In this document: positions 25,940 to 37,683 of the stretch, in pieces
How positions within the stretch are numbered: the stretch's first letter is position 1
How the letters are laid out: the number at the start of each line of letters is the position of its first letter
NCBI GenBank assembly: GCA_030765045.1
Contig: CM060964.1
Coordinates: 313,807,128 to 313,871,127, forward strand
Reading direction: 5' to 3'
From: Tenodera sinensis
Lineage: Eukaryota; Arthropoda; Insecta; Mantodea; Mantidae
DNA length: 64,000 bases
Position numbers and translations under genes: made by a program
Notes under the pieces: generated by a model
The model's input: the letters and a program-made list of their open reading frames with translations, nothing else
Told to the model about the DNA's origin: nothing
The model's database searches: none

Positions 25940-26205
25940 TGCCTCCGAAGTGGAATGGCCTGCGTTCTGTTTCCTGAACTCATAGATCCCAGGTTCGATT
26001 CCAGACTGAGGTGGGAAATTTTTCAGTAACCAGAATCATTTCGTGTCCTCCTCAGTGACTGTAGATATGAGTGTGGGTCTCAATGTATGTTTAATGGTAA
26101 AACGTATTAAACACCAACTTTATAATAACCTGCAGTTCTTTAAGTAATAACACCATTCGTTGTTTCTCGAGTCAGGGCCTCTAATAAAACCACCGAACTT
26201 AAAGG
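25940..26205 (+). mobile_element. SINE4 copy
   Basis: tRNA-like head with B box CCCAGGTTCGATTCCAGACT, then GGTGGGAAATTTTTCAGTAA, GAGTGTGGGTCTCAATG and 3' block GTTGTTTCTCGAGTCAGGGC ... AAAGGGGACTGAA. It shares order and words with the copy at 44086. Confidence 0.75.
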
Positions 26206-26220
26206 GGACTGAACAAGCTA

Positions 26221-26832
26221 ATCTTGCACTCTTATGACTTTTTCTACTCACTTTTATACAAAATATTCTTAAAAGCGTTTATCGTTCCATTGCTTTAAGT
26301 TAATCGAGATACGCGTTTGTGGAAATGGTTTTACTATGTTTTTCTTGTATGTACAATGGGAATAGGAGAAAGCAGCAGGCTTAAGCAATAGTCAAATCGT
26401 TTAAGAGCTGGTCACTATGTGATGGTTTTGAAATTTCAATCTCTTTGCGAGACCAGGACATTACAAAGGAGTAACGACTTCCTATTGGAGAAAAGTAAAG
26501 TATTGGCGAATTCAAGCAAATTACAAGGAATGTCTCGGTAAAGGTTCACTCTACAAAAACCTGTATTTGACACAGATTGTAAATTTTAACATCTATATTT
26601 TTGGTGTAGCAAGGTTTTGTCTGTCTCTTACGGATTACCAGTTGCGCAAAGTCATGCAGAATGAGGACTGCTGAGGGGAGAGAGAGGTGTTTTTTAAAAA
26701 TGCTTTCTTTTTAAATTCAGGGGTTCGCAAAACATGTATTTTCGGTGAAATCTGGATGTCAAATTTTTGGGTGGAATGCAATACTTCGCGTAGGTACTTA
26801 TCTACTCTAAGTAGTACAGAGAGTAAAAATAG
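26221..26832 (+). mobile_element. Family X, copy 6 (no microsatellite)
   Basis: From TTGCACTCTTATGACTTTTT through GTCTCTTACGGATTACCAGT to CAGAGAGTAAAAA. The central part, including the dinucleotide array, is deleted, joining the 'cagaatgaggactgc' region almost directly to the right end. Confidence 0.8.
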
Positions 26833-27306
26833 TGGGTTCATTGAAGTAGTTTGTGTCCATATTTTAGCCCAGGTTTAGCAGTTTTGTAAATATTTCTTTT
26901 GCATATTTATATTTTCTACAAAACAAGTTCGCCATGTAATGGAATATATTTGAATATCTGCTGGTTCTCCCTTTGCTCCCTTTTGCAACAGATGGTTACC
27001 AGCAAAAACTGATTTGTGACGTGATCAGTGTTTCCGGATGTTGTATGTAAATAAGTACATACTGTCAATTTGAAGTTATTTTCAGTCAGATGTTTACCAT
27101 GAATAAGGTAAAGTGGGCAGTATAATAGGTATATAAGAAATGTATGTCATGTTGCCATAGAAATATATTATCTTCCATGACATCTAGTATGAAGCTCTTT
27201 TCCACTATGCCCTTTCAAGGATGTTGGGTAAAACTATCATGCGAGTTGTATCAGATTTCCGAATTATGGCATCCAAAGTTGGAGCTTATGGCACACAGAT
27301 AGGATA
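26833..27306. other. No gene seen
   Basis: AT-rich; nothing recognised. Confidence 0.5.
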
Positions 27307-27880
27307 GACAAGGTTTGGAGGGCGGGGGGGGGGGGGCGGCCTTTAGCACCTCGACCTGTAGAAGACCTTTTGTGCCTATGCCCATGACGGAGTGTCCCCC
27401 GTGAAGGAGGGATGAGATGAGAGGATACGAAGGGTGGTGAAACCTCAGGAGAGACGACAGCCGAAAGCAGGGTCCCTAACAACCACAGATTTGTATTCCC
27501 CGGTGGCGGCTCATACTCCGGCTCTTCTCCCGCCCTATGGGCTCTAGATCCCCTGGGGGGGGGGGGGGTGGGACTGAGATTCGGAGACCTCTCCCGAACC
27601 GGAGGATGAGGATTTACAGAGAACAAGCACCTGCCATGCTCGCTGAAGCTCTCCGAAACTTAAAATCCCCAAACAACCATTGCAGATGAAAGGTTGAAAT
27701 GAGAAGTGAGTTGCAATGGAGGGAGAAGAAATTCGGGGATGTAATTATCGTTCCCAGAACTCGCCTAGCGATCCGGGAAACCCCCCGGAAAAGCCCATGG
27801 TTCAGGAAGGTCGGCCACAGTAATCGAACCCACGACGTCCAAAGGCGAGCCTCAAAGGATACCGCGGAGCCATCTCGCTC
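27307..27880 (-). mobile_element. SINE1 copy
   Basis: On the minus strand the head reads GAGCGAGATGGCTCCGCGGT, then GTCGTGGGTTCGATTACTG as B box, and CTAGGCGAGTTCTGGG. Poly-G tracts lie at 27325-27336 and 27555-27567. The open frames over it are repeat-derived. Confidence 0.8.
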
Positions 27881-28161
27881 ATTAAAACGCATCGATTAAC
27901 TTTAGGTAAAAGCACGAAGAGCTTAAGAACCACCTAAACCAGGAGACAGTCAACCTACTGAGCTACTGGGCCCACGCTCTCAACATTTGTACGTAGACAC
28001 CCTGAGGCGTACACATTCGGTGGGAGTGGGTCAATGAGCAGCCTAAGTAAACAAACAATTGAATGTGGGAACGTGAACAATGCGACAACAGGTGAACAAA
28101 ATATCGCCAACTATACGGTAGGTACTAACAAGCACAACAAAGTTACAAAAACCATATTACT

Positions 28162-28830
28162 TTTTCTATACACTCTTCTACAAACTATTCTTACAAAAGA
28201 TTATTCTTCTATCTTCTTGTTAATGAAGGTGAACTTTCATTACACATTCACACACTTTGTTGAACGTATAAAAAAGGATTCAGCATGTTAAAGCGTTAAG
28301 TCAGATTTTTAAAAAGCTGATCGCTATGTGACTGAAATTACATGCTCTTTGCATGACCTTGAGAAAAAACGAATAGCAACTTCCAATTTCAGAAAAGCGT
28401 AATTATTTGAAAGTGCAAACCATCATAAGTAATATCTCAGGAATGGTTAATTCAAAATAAAAAAACTACTTATTTGAGATAAAATGTGCACTTTAATGGG
28501 ATCTACATCTTTGAGCAGTAAGATTTTGTCTATGTCCTACGATTTATCATTTACAGAAGTTATTCAGAATGAAGAGGACTTCACAAGCTACTCCCAGAAA
28601 ATTCAATATATAGATACATTTATTTTTGTCGTGCAAATACTTTAACATATGGTACTTAATAAAAGTTTTAGAGCCGTTTTTGAGAAACGAAAAGTTTTCC
28701 ATCTAAGGGGTGGCATGGGGTAGGGGTATTTTCTTGAATCTTTAGAAGATGTCAAACTTAAATGCAAAGTGTGCTATTCAACCGACATTTTGTTTTTGCG
28801 TTAGCTGTTAACGGACGCGCGCGCGCGGAC
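28162..28830 (+). mobile_element. Family X, copy 7, with (GC)n at the microsatellite site
   Basis: Left end TTACTTTTTCTATACACTC, shared core words (GAATGAAGAGGACTTCACA, ATTTTGTTTTTGCGTTAGC). Where other copies have (CA)n it has ACGCGCGCGCGCGG (28812-28828), after which similarity stops. Confidence 0.75.
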
Positions 28831-29596
28831 CTACACAGAACGCAAGTTACTGGAATTCACCAAAAGCCAACTATAATATATTTCCCCCATTATACTGCTC
28901 TTTGGTTATTTTTGGTAACATTCAGTCCGTTCACTTGATATCAGTACCACCAAGTGCTCCTAAAACGGACACTTGATAAAGTTATGGCCGCAGTTGGTGT
29001 TAATTGCAGCTGTTATGTTGGCCACACAGGCATTATCTTGCAGGCACGTAAACTATTGAGTTTAAAGCAGAAATTCCTTTGTTACATAGACGCCATTGTG
29101 ATCCATGTGTGCGTTTATTTACTACTGTTTTAGTGCTTCCATTAGTATTACTTATTTTCTAATTGTTGTTTTCATAACACAATTTCATATTAAATAGAAC
29201 ATTTGTCTTTTTGTTGTTGACAAATGATGATTTGAGTCTTGTTTCCTTCTTTCTTCAGTGAAGTGAACTAACGTGTTTTTTCAAGTCTAATAAATAGGTA
29301 TATATAACTATGGGGCTATAATGCATTGATAAATTCGAAATTTAAATAATCTTCCTTTATACCTACCAGGTGTATCTGGTAAGTGGCTTATATTGAAAAC
29401 GTTATTTATGTAACGTAATTGTTATAACTGTGATGAGTCAATTCATCCATCCATTTTAGGTAAATGCATGACCTATTCATATAGGATACACCGACTGACT
29501 TGGAAATAGTAATTCCCATTGTTGTAAGGTTGGCAATATTTCACTTTGTTCAGTTTTTGTTTCTCCCATATTTCTTTAAGTACCATTGGTAGGAGA
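28831..29596. other. No gene seen
   Basis: AT-rich DNA, nothing recognised. Confidence 0.5.
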
Positions 29597-29712
29597 GTAT
29601 TCAGAGAATCTCAAAGCGTGTTTTTGCGATGAAATCTGGTACCGAGTTTTTTAGTGGAATACAATACTTCCTTTTTCCCTGTACTTACTAGGTAAGCAGT
29701 AGAGAAGGTAAA
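29597..29712 (+). mobile_element. Family X, copy 8 (right-end fragment)
   Basis: AATCTCAAAGCGTGTTTTTG to GCAGTAGAGAAGGTAAAG. It retains the GTGGAATACAATACTTCC box. Confidence 0.7.
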
Positions 29713-29944
29713 GAACAAAAGAACAAAACTTAATGAGCGGTTACTTCACTAATTATGCTCCACACAAGCCCTCTTTTTATACCTACTCTGGGTATTAAAT
29801 GAACATGTTATTTCCGATTTTATTATTTTCTTTGCTGCTTACCTACATTAGGAAGAGGAGATGCTGTGGTTCGACCGAATAGCTCTCTATCGGGTTTCAC
29901 CAAATTTCTGTTTATGGCGGATTCTTGTAAGTATATGTTTGGTT

Positions 29945-30170
29945 CTCTGGGAAATGTGTAACTCAAAAGGGAAAATACCTAGGATAAATACCAAATTTTG
30001 TACCTAAATCAATTTTTCAAATATTACAAGTCTAACTTAATTTCCGTATTAATAAAAAGGCATTTACATTGAAAAGATTTCGTTCTTTTCCATTTGGTCA
30101 AAAATAGCTCTAATGAATTTAATTAAAATGACATGCATAAGTTTAAGACACTAAAATCAAGAATAAAATA
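29945..30170 (-). mobile_element. Family X, copy 9 (internal fragment)
   Basis: Matches the reverse complement of the central part (GTAACTCAAAAGGGAAAATA to TCTAATGAATTTAATTAAAA) and is cut short by the mariner end at 30171, which therefore inserted later or deleted into it. Confidence 0.6.
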
Positions 30171-30360
30171 CGAGGCGTGTCCGGAAAGCAACTACCAGGT
30201 TGGAAAAAAGGCATAAAATATTTGTTTTCACGTTTATTTGTACATGAAAGAGCACTCCTTAACCTACTTTTCGACATAATTGCCACCATTGTTCAGGCAT
30301 TTGCCATAGCGGGGAATCAGCTTTTGTGTGTTCTCTTCAAAGAAGGATACCGCCAGTGAC
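30171..30360 (-). pseudogene. mariner transposase C-terminus and terminal repeat
   Basis: The plus strand begins with a mariner-type terminal repeat, CGAGGCGTGTCCGGAAAG, next to a TA. Read on the minus strand, the frame ending at the stop 30266-30264 gives SFFEENTQKLIPRYGKCLNN then GGNYVEK, the conserved last residues of mariner (DD34D) transposases. Only about 30 codons and the 3' untranslated end remain. The catalytic domain and other terminal repeat are gone. Confidence 0.8.
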
Positions 30361-31533
30361 AATTTCGTGCAAAACGTTAACGTGACGTCAAATCTCTCTT
30401 AGAAATTAAACTTTGCATGACATTTTAATATTAAATTGTGACTAAAGCTATTCGAATTAAGGCAGAAATGCATTACAGCATTGTTCACACAATGTTTGCG
30501 CGACAGTTAGTAAAATAATAAACTATTTATATCCATTGGTCAAGAAGTTAGATGGCTCCAAATGTTGGATACAAATGATTTTTTTCGGCGAAACGGTTCT
30601 TTATTGACAGTAACTGTATTGGACATATTTGTTACACTCATGTAGAATTCCTGGTTAACGTGCGGCCGAAACGGAACCTTCCACCCGGCATAAGGCTTGA
30701 GAACAGTCACATTGTATTGTTTCATCGTCTTGAAATACCGGTGGCAGTTGGTTGCCCGTTAAACACTCACAGAATAGCAAGAAATGCAGGACACTAATTA
30801 CTGTTGACACCTGTATCAGTGAAAAGCACGCAGTGGAAGACTTGATGGCTGCTAAGAGAGGGAAAGGACCATGTTCGGTAAAAGTAGCATCTGTGTACGC
30901 ACGTACATTCCACGCGCCGGGTCAGTGTGGTACAGTATCCGTGCCACAACCTCCTTACCCGGTTCCGACGCCAACTTGTTCGTCATCCCACCTGTTTCAT
31001 GCATTCCAGTATTGTACCAATGACAACGTTCTTCGGACCACTTCACTTAAACACTTTGTAGGTCTTCAGCCACTGCACATACATACGTATGGACGATGCA
31101 TCTTTAAAAACCCAACTTCTTGGATGAGTTAAAAGGCAAACTGTATAATATGCACCGTAGCTATGGAAAATCTTTAATTGGGTGGTGAGAGTAATAGTGC
31201 AGAGCAGATATGGCGGTCGATGCCGTCGATACTATCGATACTCGGTGATATCGAAGAATGTCTATTTTGAAATAAGCCGTCAATACACGTTTCGATACTT
31301 TTAAATTTCCTTCGTCATTATAAGCGAGGGGAAAAATGGGAATCACTCTTAAATAAACCAATACCACAATGACCATCTAGAAGTGAAAATCTAGCAGCTT
31401 TTCTCGCATAGCAAAAGACCATGATTGTCTGGCAGAACGCCAACATCGTATGAAAATTATCGATTCGCTAAACTGTATGTTATGTAATAATGACAATCCC
31501 ATGACTTTCGTACATGTGAGAAAGTGTGGTGCG
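30361..31533. other. Unassigned segment with minus-strand frames
   Basis: Two minus-strand open frames (30725-30540, ending VTVNKEPFRRKKSFVSNIWS plus HLTS, and 31046-30852) and a plus-strand frame of 126 codons (30752-31132) overlap. None carries a domain I can name. It may be another worn transposon. Confidence 0.35.
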
Positions 31534-31547
31534 CTCCAGAGATATGG

Positions 31548-31789
31548 CCACGCCGTAGCCGAGGGGTTAGACCATTCGCTTCTCACCAAAGTGGCCAGGG
31601 TTCGATCCCAGGCAACCGCATGAGGGATTCGTAGTGGACAAAGCGGCATTGGGGCGGGTTTCCTCCGGGTTCTCTGGATTCCCCAGCCATCTCACCAGTG
31701 CTCCATCTTCATTCCATGTATCATCAGTATCACCGCCTGTGGTGTCGTATGTAGTAAAAGCGGGCGTTAAAACAGTACAACAAAAAACA
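31548..31789 (+). mobile_element. SINE3, full length with target duplication
   Basis: 242-bp insert between CTCCAGAGATATGG (31534-31547) and CTCCAGAGATTATGG (31790-31804). A box GTAGCCGAGGGGTTAGA, B box AGGGTTCGATCCCAGG, then CGGGTTTCCTCCGGG, a CATGTATCATCAGTATCACC block and tail AAAGCGGGCGTTAAAACAGT. Clear tRNA-derived SINE. Confidence 0.9.
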
Positions 31790-31804
31790 CTCCAGAGATT
31801 ATGG

Positions 31805-32293
31805 AATGGAGCAAATGTTTGTTGATAAGCCATAAGACTGATGGCAAATGGTCCACAAGTCTAGAGCATTAACTTAAATAACTTTTAAATTGTTCAATTT
31901 TGCATTATTGAAAATTTTTGCGCTTAACTTTATGCTAGAGAAGGAATGAAAGAAGTCGAAACTTCAGTTATAGCCTATACCGGGGCCTTTCAAAGCTTAA
32001 AATCGCACCGGGTGCAATCCAAGGTGCAGAGCTTCCTCTCACTATGTATCGTGGCGACTTGGTTGAGTCAGGCACAACTCGTGCGCTGCAAAGCGAAGAA
32101 GGCAATGTTGATAAGACAGCTTGCTTATCAGTAGGCTTCGAACTTAATGGTTACGCGCACAGAGGATATCACGCTAGCTCCCCCTTCCCAAGTACTGCCT
32201 GCCATTCACCCTAAGCGCTCGCTTGTAAACAACGTACCGGTCGGTATACTACAAGTGCACTTATCCTAAATACATGTCCGAGGCCTACTAATA
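31805..32293. other. No gene seen
   Basis: No domain in the short frames here. Confidence 0.5.
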
Positions 32294-32580
32294 ATGGAGG
32301 AATCTGCTCCAAAGAAAGTAAAGAATGCAGGAAGTCCATTTAAATCAAAGTGGGAACTTTCTTATTTTTTTGAAAGTCATGACCATAGAGCTAACTAAAT
32401 ACCTCATCTTCAGTACAATAATTACATGTGTGAGAAAATCATCTGTTGAGAGACCATAACAGAATACACATATGGTGAAATCACATGGGACGCTAGAGAG
32501 GAAGAATTTTCGAGGTTGCTACATCCAGAACATTCTTTAGCCAAAAATGAAGCTTGTGCCAGTGCTTTCTAGATATTAAA
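32294..32580 (+). pseudogene. Possible hAT (GTF2I/ZBED-like) N-terminal relic
   Basis: ATG at 32294 opens a frame MEESAPKKVKNAGSPFKSKW followed by ELSYFFESH, similar in layout to the start of GTF2IRD2-like hAT transposases, where a basic leader precedes an 'FK..W...YFF' block and a zinc finger. The expected Cys pair is missing and a stop follows at residue 35. Confidence 0.3.
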
Positions 32581-33226
32581 ACAAAGGACCAGATTTTGTA
32601 TTAAAAACCAGATTAGCCAGTTTAACATTGCGCAGTGAGGAACAAACAATGCTGAAAGTGAGGCAAACTGAGTAAGACGGCAAAGCGAGTGAGAGAGAAA
32701 GAGAAGCGTAAGGAAAGAGGAAGCGGAGGCTTGCACCAAGGCTGACTTTTCGTAGTGGCGTTTTGCACCTTGCACCATCCGATACACCGGTGCATGCACC
32801 CTGAGAGGCTCTGGCCTATACGATCTACAATGCTCTATTATGCGATCTACGATACTGAAGCGATGCCGAACAAATAAAGACATTAAATAAGAAAATAAGT
32901 AGCTTGTCATGCATTGGCCTTGTGTGCAGGGTGGTCATGTGCGCAAGGAATCCAAGTGAATAGTGTGATGAACTGGACCAATATGGAATGAAACCACATG
33001 TCAAAGCTACCACCGAGAATGATTTGTTGCTTCATAATGACTCAAATCCTCTGAATGTGACTTGTAAAGAAATGGTTTGCTGCATAGTATCACAAATGCA
33101 TGTGAAGAAAGAACTGCTCGAGATAGTAATTCCGTATTGGGACAAACGGGATACAATTTTTATTTGCTAGTCTGCATCCTATACACTTGTCTTTACCAGA
33201 GACCCAGAAAATATGCTCATGTGGTA

Positions 33227-33686
33227 TGTACACCCGTGGACAACAAAAAATTAGTCATGTCTGGAACCCAAATTTGTATAAGTCCTACACGGCACAGCGC
33301 GTTGATTGATCATATGGGTTAGTAATATTGTAACACTATTATCTTTTCAATTATTTATTTCTCCAACTTTTACAATAAGATATGGCCTCACATCCAGCAA
33401 TTTATGCCAATATATATGCACTTAAGAAACTCTTGCAGTTACACAATCTCAAACTCTAACCTTTTTCAACACTAACTCTGTTACCCTGACGACGTGACGT
33501 CATGCCACGGAGTTTCTAGTCCATGGGAAGCTTTCCAATGTTACAATATTAAGATTTGAAACTTGTGACAACTTGTTGCTGCCACTAGACAACTGCATCA
33601 CGGATGGTGTAAACAAAGTGCTGTGCCGTGTAAGACTTAGACGAATTTGGCGTTCCAGATATCACTTTTTTGTCCACGGGTGTACA
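33227..33686. mobile_element. Tc1/mariner-type MITE
   Basis: 460 bp with TA on both sides (33225-33226, 33687-33688) and long inverted ends (about 75 bp) starting TGTACACCCGTGGACA. Left and right share TCTGGAAC and ACACGGCACAGC blocks at equal distance. The interior has no coding capacity. TA duplication and ends point to Tc1-like mobilisation. Confidence 0.88.
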
Positions 33687-34136
33687 TATATCTGCTTTAA
33701 TACAAGCTAGCCAAAATGTGATTAAGCATTGGAAAAGTATTACAAATTGTATTACAGTGCAAATTTATTGAAATTGCATTTGTATGTGCATTGATATATA
33801 GGAATACGAATACACATCTCAAAATTTAATCCATCTTCAAACGGAGAATGAAGTCCACAGTTTCCCAGAGAAAGATGTATGGAACATTGGTGATAATACG
33901 TTCCTTAATCCGTGCTTTCATTTGTCACTGAAGTGACGTTTTGCATCCTGCAACTCCTTCACGTAAAAGACAAAGAGCGTGAGATCTGGATTTGACTAAG
34001 CAAATTGTGAGGCTCGCACAGTCGCTACCTTTTCCCAAGACAGGGACGTGGAGAATCGACCACTTCTTTCTGTGCCTGTGGTCGGTGTCTTCAAATGCAA
34101 ATTCTTTTTTGTTCTAAGGACGGAGTTTGGCATTGC
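33687..34136. other. No gene seen
   Basis: AT-rich, nothing recognised. Confidence 0.5.
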
Positions 34137-34150
34137 TTTCCTTCACCTTA

Positions 34151-34710
34151 GGAATAGGAATAAGAAAGATACGGAGGGGGTTTGGCACTAAAGCCTGAGG
34201 CTTATTGTACATATGACCCCAAGGGGCACTCCCGGGAGGAAGGATGAGGTGATAGGAGACACCGGGCGGTCAGTTCCAGACTACCGGTAAAGGCATTGAC
34301 AAAGGTCCCTAAGGTTTCTCAAGTTGACGACACCTCGCAGTCTTTAGGTCTTTCGGGGCCATCTTATGGGGACCCCGACACGGTCCAACTCCCCCTTATG
34401 CCGCCCCCCTACTCGCATCCCACGGACAACGAGGGACGGAAAGAGTTCCATCCCAACCAAGCTGCGCCTAACGCCTTCGTTGACACTTGCGACCCTGAAA
34501 GAACCAACGGGATCAACGATGAATAAAATTATTAATAAAACAAAATGGAAGGATAGAAAATTTGGGGGATGTAATTATCCTTCCCAGCATTCACCTCGCG
34601 ACTCGGCAAAACCTCCTAAAACCCATGGGTCGGAAGGTTGACCACGGGAATCGAACCCACGACCTCCTGAATGCGAGTCTCACAAGTTACCGCGGAGCCA
34701 TCTCAATCGG
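34151..34710 (-). mobile_element. SINE1, full-length copy with near-exact duplication
   Basis: Flanked by TTTCCTTCACCTTA (34137-34150) and TTTCCTCACCTTA (34711-34723). Minus-strand head GATTGAGATGGCTCCGCGGT, B box CGTGGGTTCGATTCCCGTGG, then CGCGAGGTGAATGCTGGG. The two proline-rich frames of 76-91 codons inside are non-genic. Confidence 0.82.
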
Positions 34711-34723
34711 TTTCCTCACCTTA

Positions 34724-35784
34724 CTCGCAAACTCCGTGAAAGTCCACTATTATAACGTGAAGTAATCTGCGCAGCAATCGACAAACTGCCTTGATAGCGT
34801 AAAGCATTCCACAAACTGCCATCTTTGCCTAATGATGCGCGCACTCTCTCTTTGGGCCGGTGCCCGCATTATTTGAGCACAAAATAGAAAAGTCGGCCAG
34901 TGCTACTATTTTCATTATTATTACAGATAAACTAAAAGTATATAGCCATTAATTAATGCCCCGTTAATTTTTGCCCATCCTGTATATGTTTGACACCCAA
35001 TAATCATAAAAAAATCACCCTTCTTAAAGTAGCAAAGAAAAACAGGCCGGCTTTTAATCTGCGTTGTACACAAGAAAGTAATTTGCCTATAGAGAATTAC
35101 ACTTCAAGCGTATTAACCTAATTTCTAAGTAAAACAAAAAGTATGCATGTGAAAGGAGCGCCTTCCTCTTTCTGTGCGCAAGTTCCATAATTACTTCAAG
35201 GTGCATCACGCTGCCGCTTCCATGGTTCATACATGCAATTTAACTCAGCACAAATATAAGAAAAAATAAATTATAGTTGCTTGCACAGTGATTTGTGATT
35301 AAACTCTCCCGGAACATCCAGAGCTTCTAGTGAAAGCCGTCTGGTCAATTAAGAGGTCAAAGTCGTGTAAACTTTATGACCTTTGTATACCAGCTACTTC
35401 CTCATTGTCTCAGAAAAACTGCATCTGACCATGAGACATCAACACAAACATTTCACAGATACTTGGATGAGTAAAGGTTAAGGAGGACCTGTGTCTTATG
35501 AAAGGGAAAATCCTGACGTACCTCAGCAAACAAGATGAAGGTATTTTAATTCTGCGGAGATGTTTTCACAAGGATACACATAAATAACTGCAGGGTAGTA
35601 TATTCATTATAGGGTAGAAACTTGGCCGTTTATAATGAGGAACGATGATTGGAAGTACAGAGTGGCGCGCTGGAACGGGAAATTTTAAACTGATTAGCAC
35701 TAAATCCTATTTGAAGTTGGTAAGACTGTTATGGCTCTGTTTTAATCCTCAAACATTGCCATTAACTTGCAATGGCACAGTGGT
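34724..35784. other. No gene seen
   Basis: AT-rich DNA with short frames only. Confidence 0.5.
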
Positions 35785-36250
35785 AGGAGAGCATCGTGCT
35801 TTCGCAGTAAGGCTTGTGGTAAAAGCAATGATTCTTATGCAGCTGCAACGAGAATTTCGGTATCATTTTAAACTTGGGTGCCATGATCCTGTTCCTTCAG
35901 TCCATCCTGTGAATACATGGGTTGAAAAAATTCAAAACAACAGATTCTTCCTTAAACAATGAAAAAGTGACCGTGTGGTGCGCTGGTCCATATTGTTATG
36001 AAGATGGTGCCGGCCACTCAGTGTGAATTCCCAACGGTACGTCAGTAGGATTGAGACGTTCTTCACCAATGAAATTGAAATTATTGTGTGAATGAGTCCA
36101 TGTGGTTTCAGCAGGACGGAGCCACGGCTCACAGAGTAAGAATATCGACCGCTGCATTGCGACAGCTCTTTGGAGAGTGCCTCATCTCGAAGAATGGCAA
36201 CGTCAATTGGCCCGTCCGGTCGCCTGATCTTTCAATATGTAGTTATTTCC

Positions 36251-36290
<40 letters not shown>

Positions 36291-36445
36291 CTAGAGTGTA
36301 TATTAGTCGTCCTAAAACATACATGAACTAAGGACTACGATTCGTAACAACATTGAGATGTTGCAGAGAGTTACGTCAAACTTGCGTTCACGACTGCAGA
36401 AATGTGTACGCAGGGAAGGGGGTAATTTACTGGACATGATTACTA

Positions 36446-36450
<5 letters not shown>
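35785..36450 (+). pseudogene. DDE_3-type transposase with DUF4817-like HTH, internally deleted
   Basis: Relic of an insect IS630/Tc1/mariner-superfamily transposase. First part (35785-35961): GEHRAFAVRLVVKAM, LQREFRYHFKLG, VPSVHPVNTWVEKI, matching the helix-turn-helix Pfam calls DUF4817. The region with the first catalytic Asp is deleted. Similarity resumes at about 36030 (VNSQRYVSRIETFFTNEIE), then WFQQDGATAHR with the second catalytic Asp, and NWPVRSPDLS. A 33-base T run interrupts it at 36254-36286. The rest follows as RVYISRPKT and, in another frame, LRTTIRNNIEMLQRVTSNLR to GGNLLDMITK and the stop at 36448-36450. At least two frameshifts plus the deletion make it dead. Confidence 0.82.

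Positions 36451-36520
<70 letters not shown>
36448..36520. repeat. (TAA)n array beginning at a transposase stop codon
   Basis: About 24 TAA units. The first TAA is the stop codon of the transposase relic. Confidence 0.95.
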
Positions 36521-36949
36521 TGTGAATAATTAATGGCAAAGTTTTAGCTTCTAAATGATCGTATTTACATGTATTTAAAACTCAGGTCAGGTTACATTAC
36601 ATGAAAAATGCCCGTTCCCGCGCGCCACCTGTGTTGGAGAAGAATGAACTGCCTATATTTAGACAGAAAAAGTAATGGAGATTCATTCGAAAAAGTGGGC
36701 GAAGGAGGAGCAGTGCTGAAACTGATTAGAAAGAGGAAAATCTAACGGCTGGGACACTTCTTTCTGAAGAAGAAACTGGAAGGAATGATGAAACAGATTC
36801 GGGTAGAAAGAGATACAAGTTGCTAGATAATAGACAGGTATGTGATTCAGTTGCGGAGGTGAAAACAGCGAAATGGAGGGAAGTTTAAAGGAGACCAGGT
36901 TTGGCGAGTGAGAAGACAAATGTGTTTGACTGATTTTTTCCGACTTTTC

Positions 36950-37080
36950 TGTTGTTTTTCCGTATTTACCCACACACATATATGGATATTCACAAACACA
37001 CCAATACCCATGCCCGATGCCGGACTCAAACCCGAGATCCCTGCACCGAAGTACCGAAGCTAGCGAACGCAGGCATAAGA
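36950..37080 (-). mobile_element. tRNA-derived SINE, single copy type
   Basis: Minus strand: GTTCTTATGCCTGCGTTCGC and B box CTCGGGTTTGAGTCCGGC, followed by a short GTGTTTGTGAATATCC body. It does not match SINE1-4 closely. Confidence 0.5.
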
Positions 37081-37117
37081 ACCGGCACTGATTGACTCAA
37101 TGACCGGTTCACTATTT

Positions 37118-37122
37118 AAGGT

Positions 37123-37181
<59 letters not shown>

Positions 37182-37683
37182 TGACGGGGGGGGGGGCATC
37201 TCGACCCACCGCGAACCCGACATGGATCTTTTGTGTGCTACCACCCTCCAGGGGGAAGGAATGAGGGGCATGTAGGGTTGTCAGAGGGCGGAGGCAGCGA
37301 AGCCCAGAGACACAGATATTGACACTTGGCGCACAACCGAAGTGTTTCCTCTACCCAGGGAGAAGGCGACGAGGCAACCCTTGCGGTCCGGGCAGCAACT
37401 TCCATGACGGCCAGGGAAGGGGTTCCAGAGGGCAAGAATCTGTGCCATCTGTCCACATTCGCTGGAACGTACCACGCTACCAACCAAACCTGAAAGATGA
37501 CAAGGAAGGGAAATGAGAAATGAAGGGAAAGGAATACGTGGAGAAGAGAATCCACCCCAGCATTCGCCTAGTGACAAGGGGAAACCACGGAAAAACCCAA
37601 GTCAGAGTGATCGATTGACGGAGATCGAACCCCACACCTCCCAAATGCGAGTCGCACACATTACCGCGGCGCCACCTCGCTTG
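37118..37683 (-). mobile_element. SINE1 copy with (AC)n tail
   Basis: Minus-strand head AAGCGAGGTGGCGCCGCGGT, B box GTGTGGGGTTCGATCTCC, then CTAGGCGAATGCTGGGGTGG. At its 3' end lie poly-C and an (AC)n tail (GT run 37125-37180 on the plus strand). Possible short target repeat TATTTAA on both sides (about 37112 and 37685). Confidence 0.82.

Noticed and set aside
27264..27626. 120-codon proline-rich minus-strand frame
   Set aside because: Lies inside a SINE1 copy; GC-rich SINE sequence gives long spurious frames.
30540..31140. Short inverted words (CAAGAAGTT at about 30541 and 31109) as transposon ends
   Set aside because: Only about 9 bp match, with no target duplication; within chance expectation.
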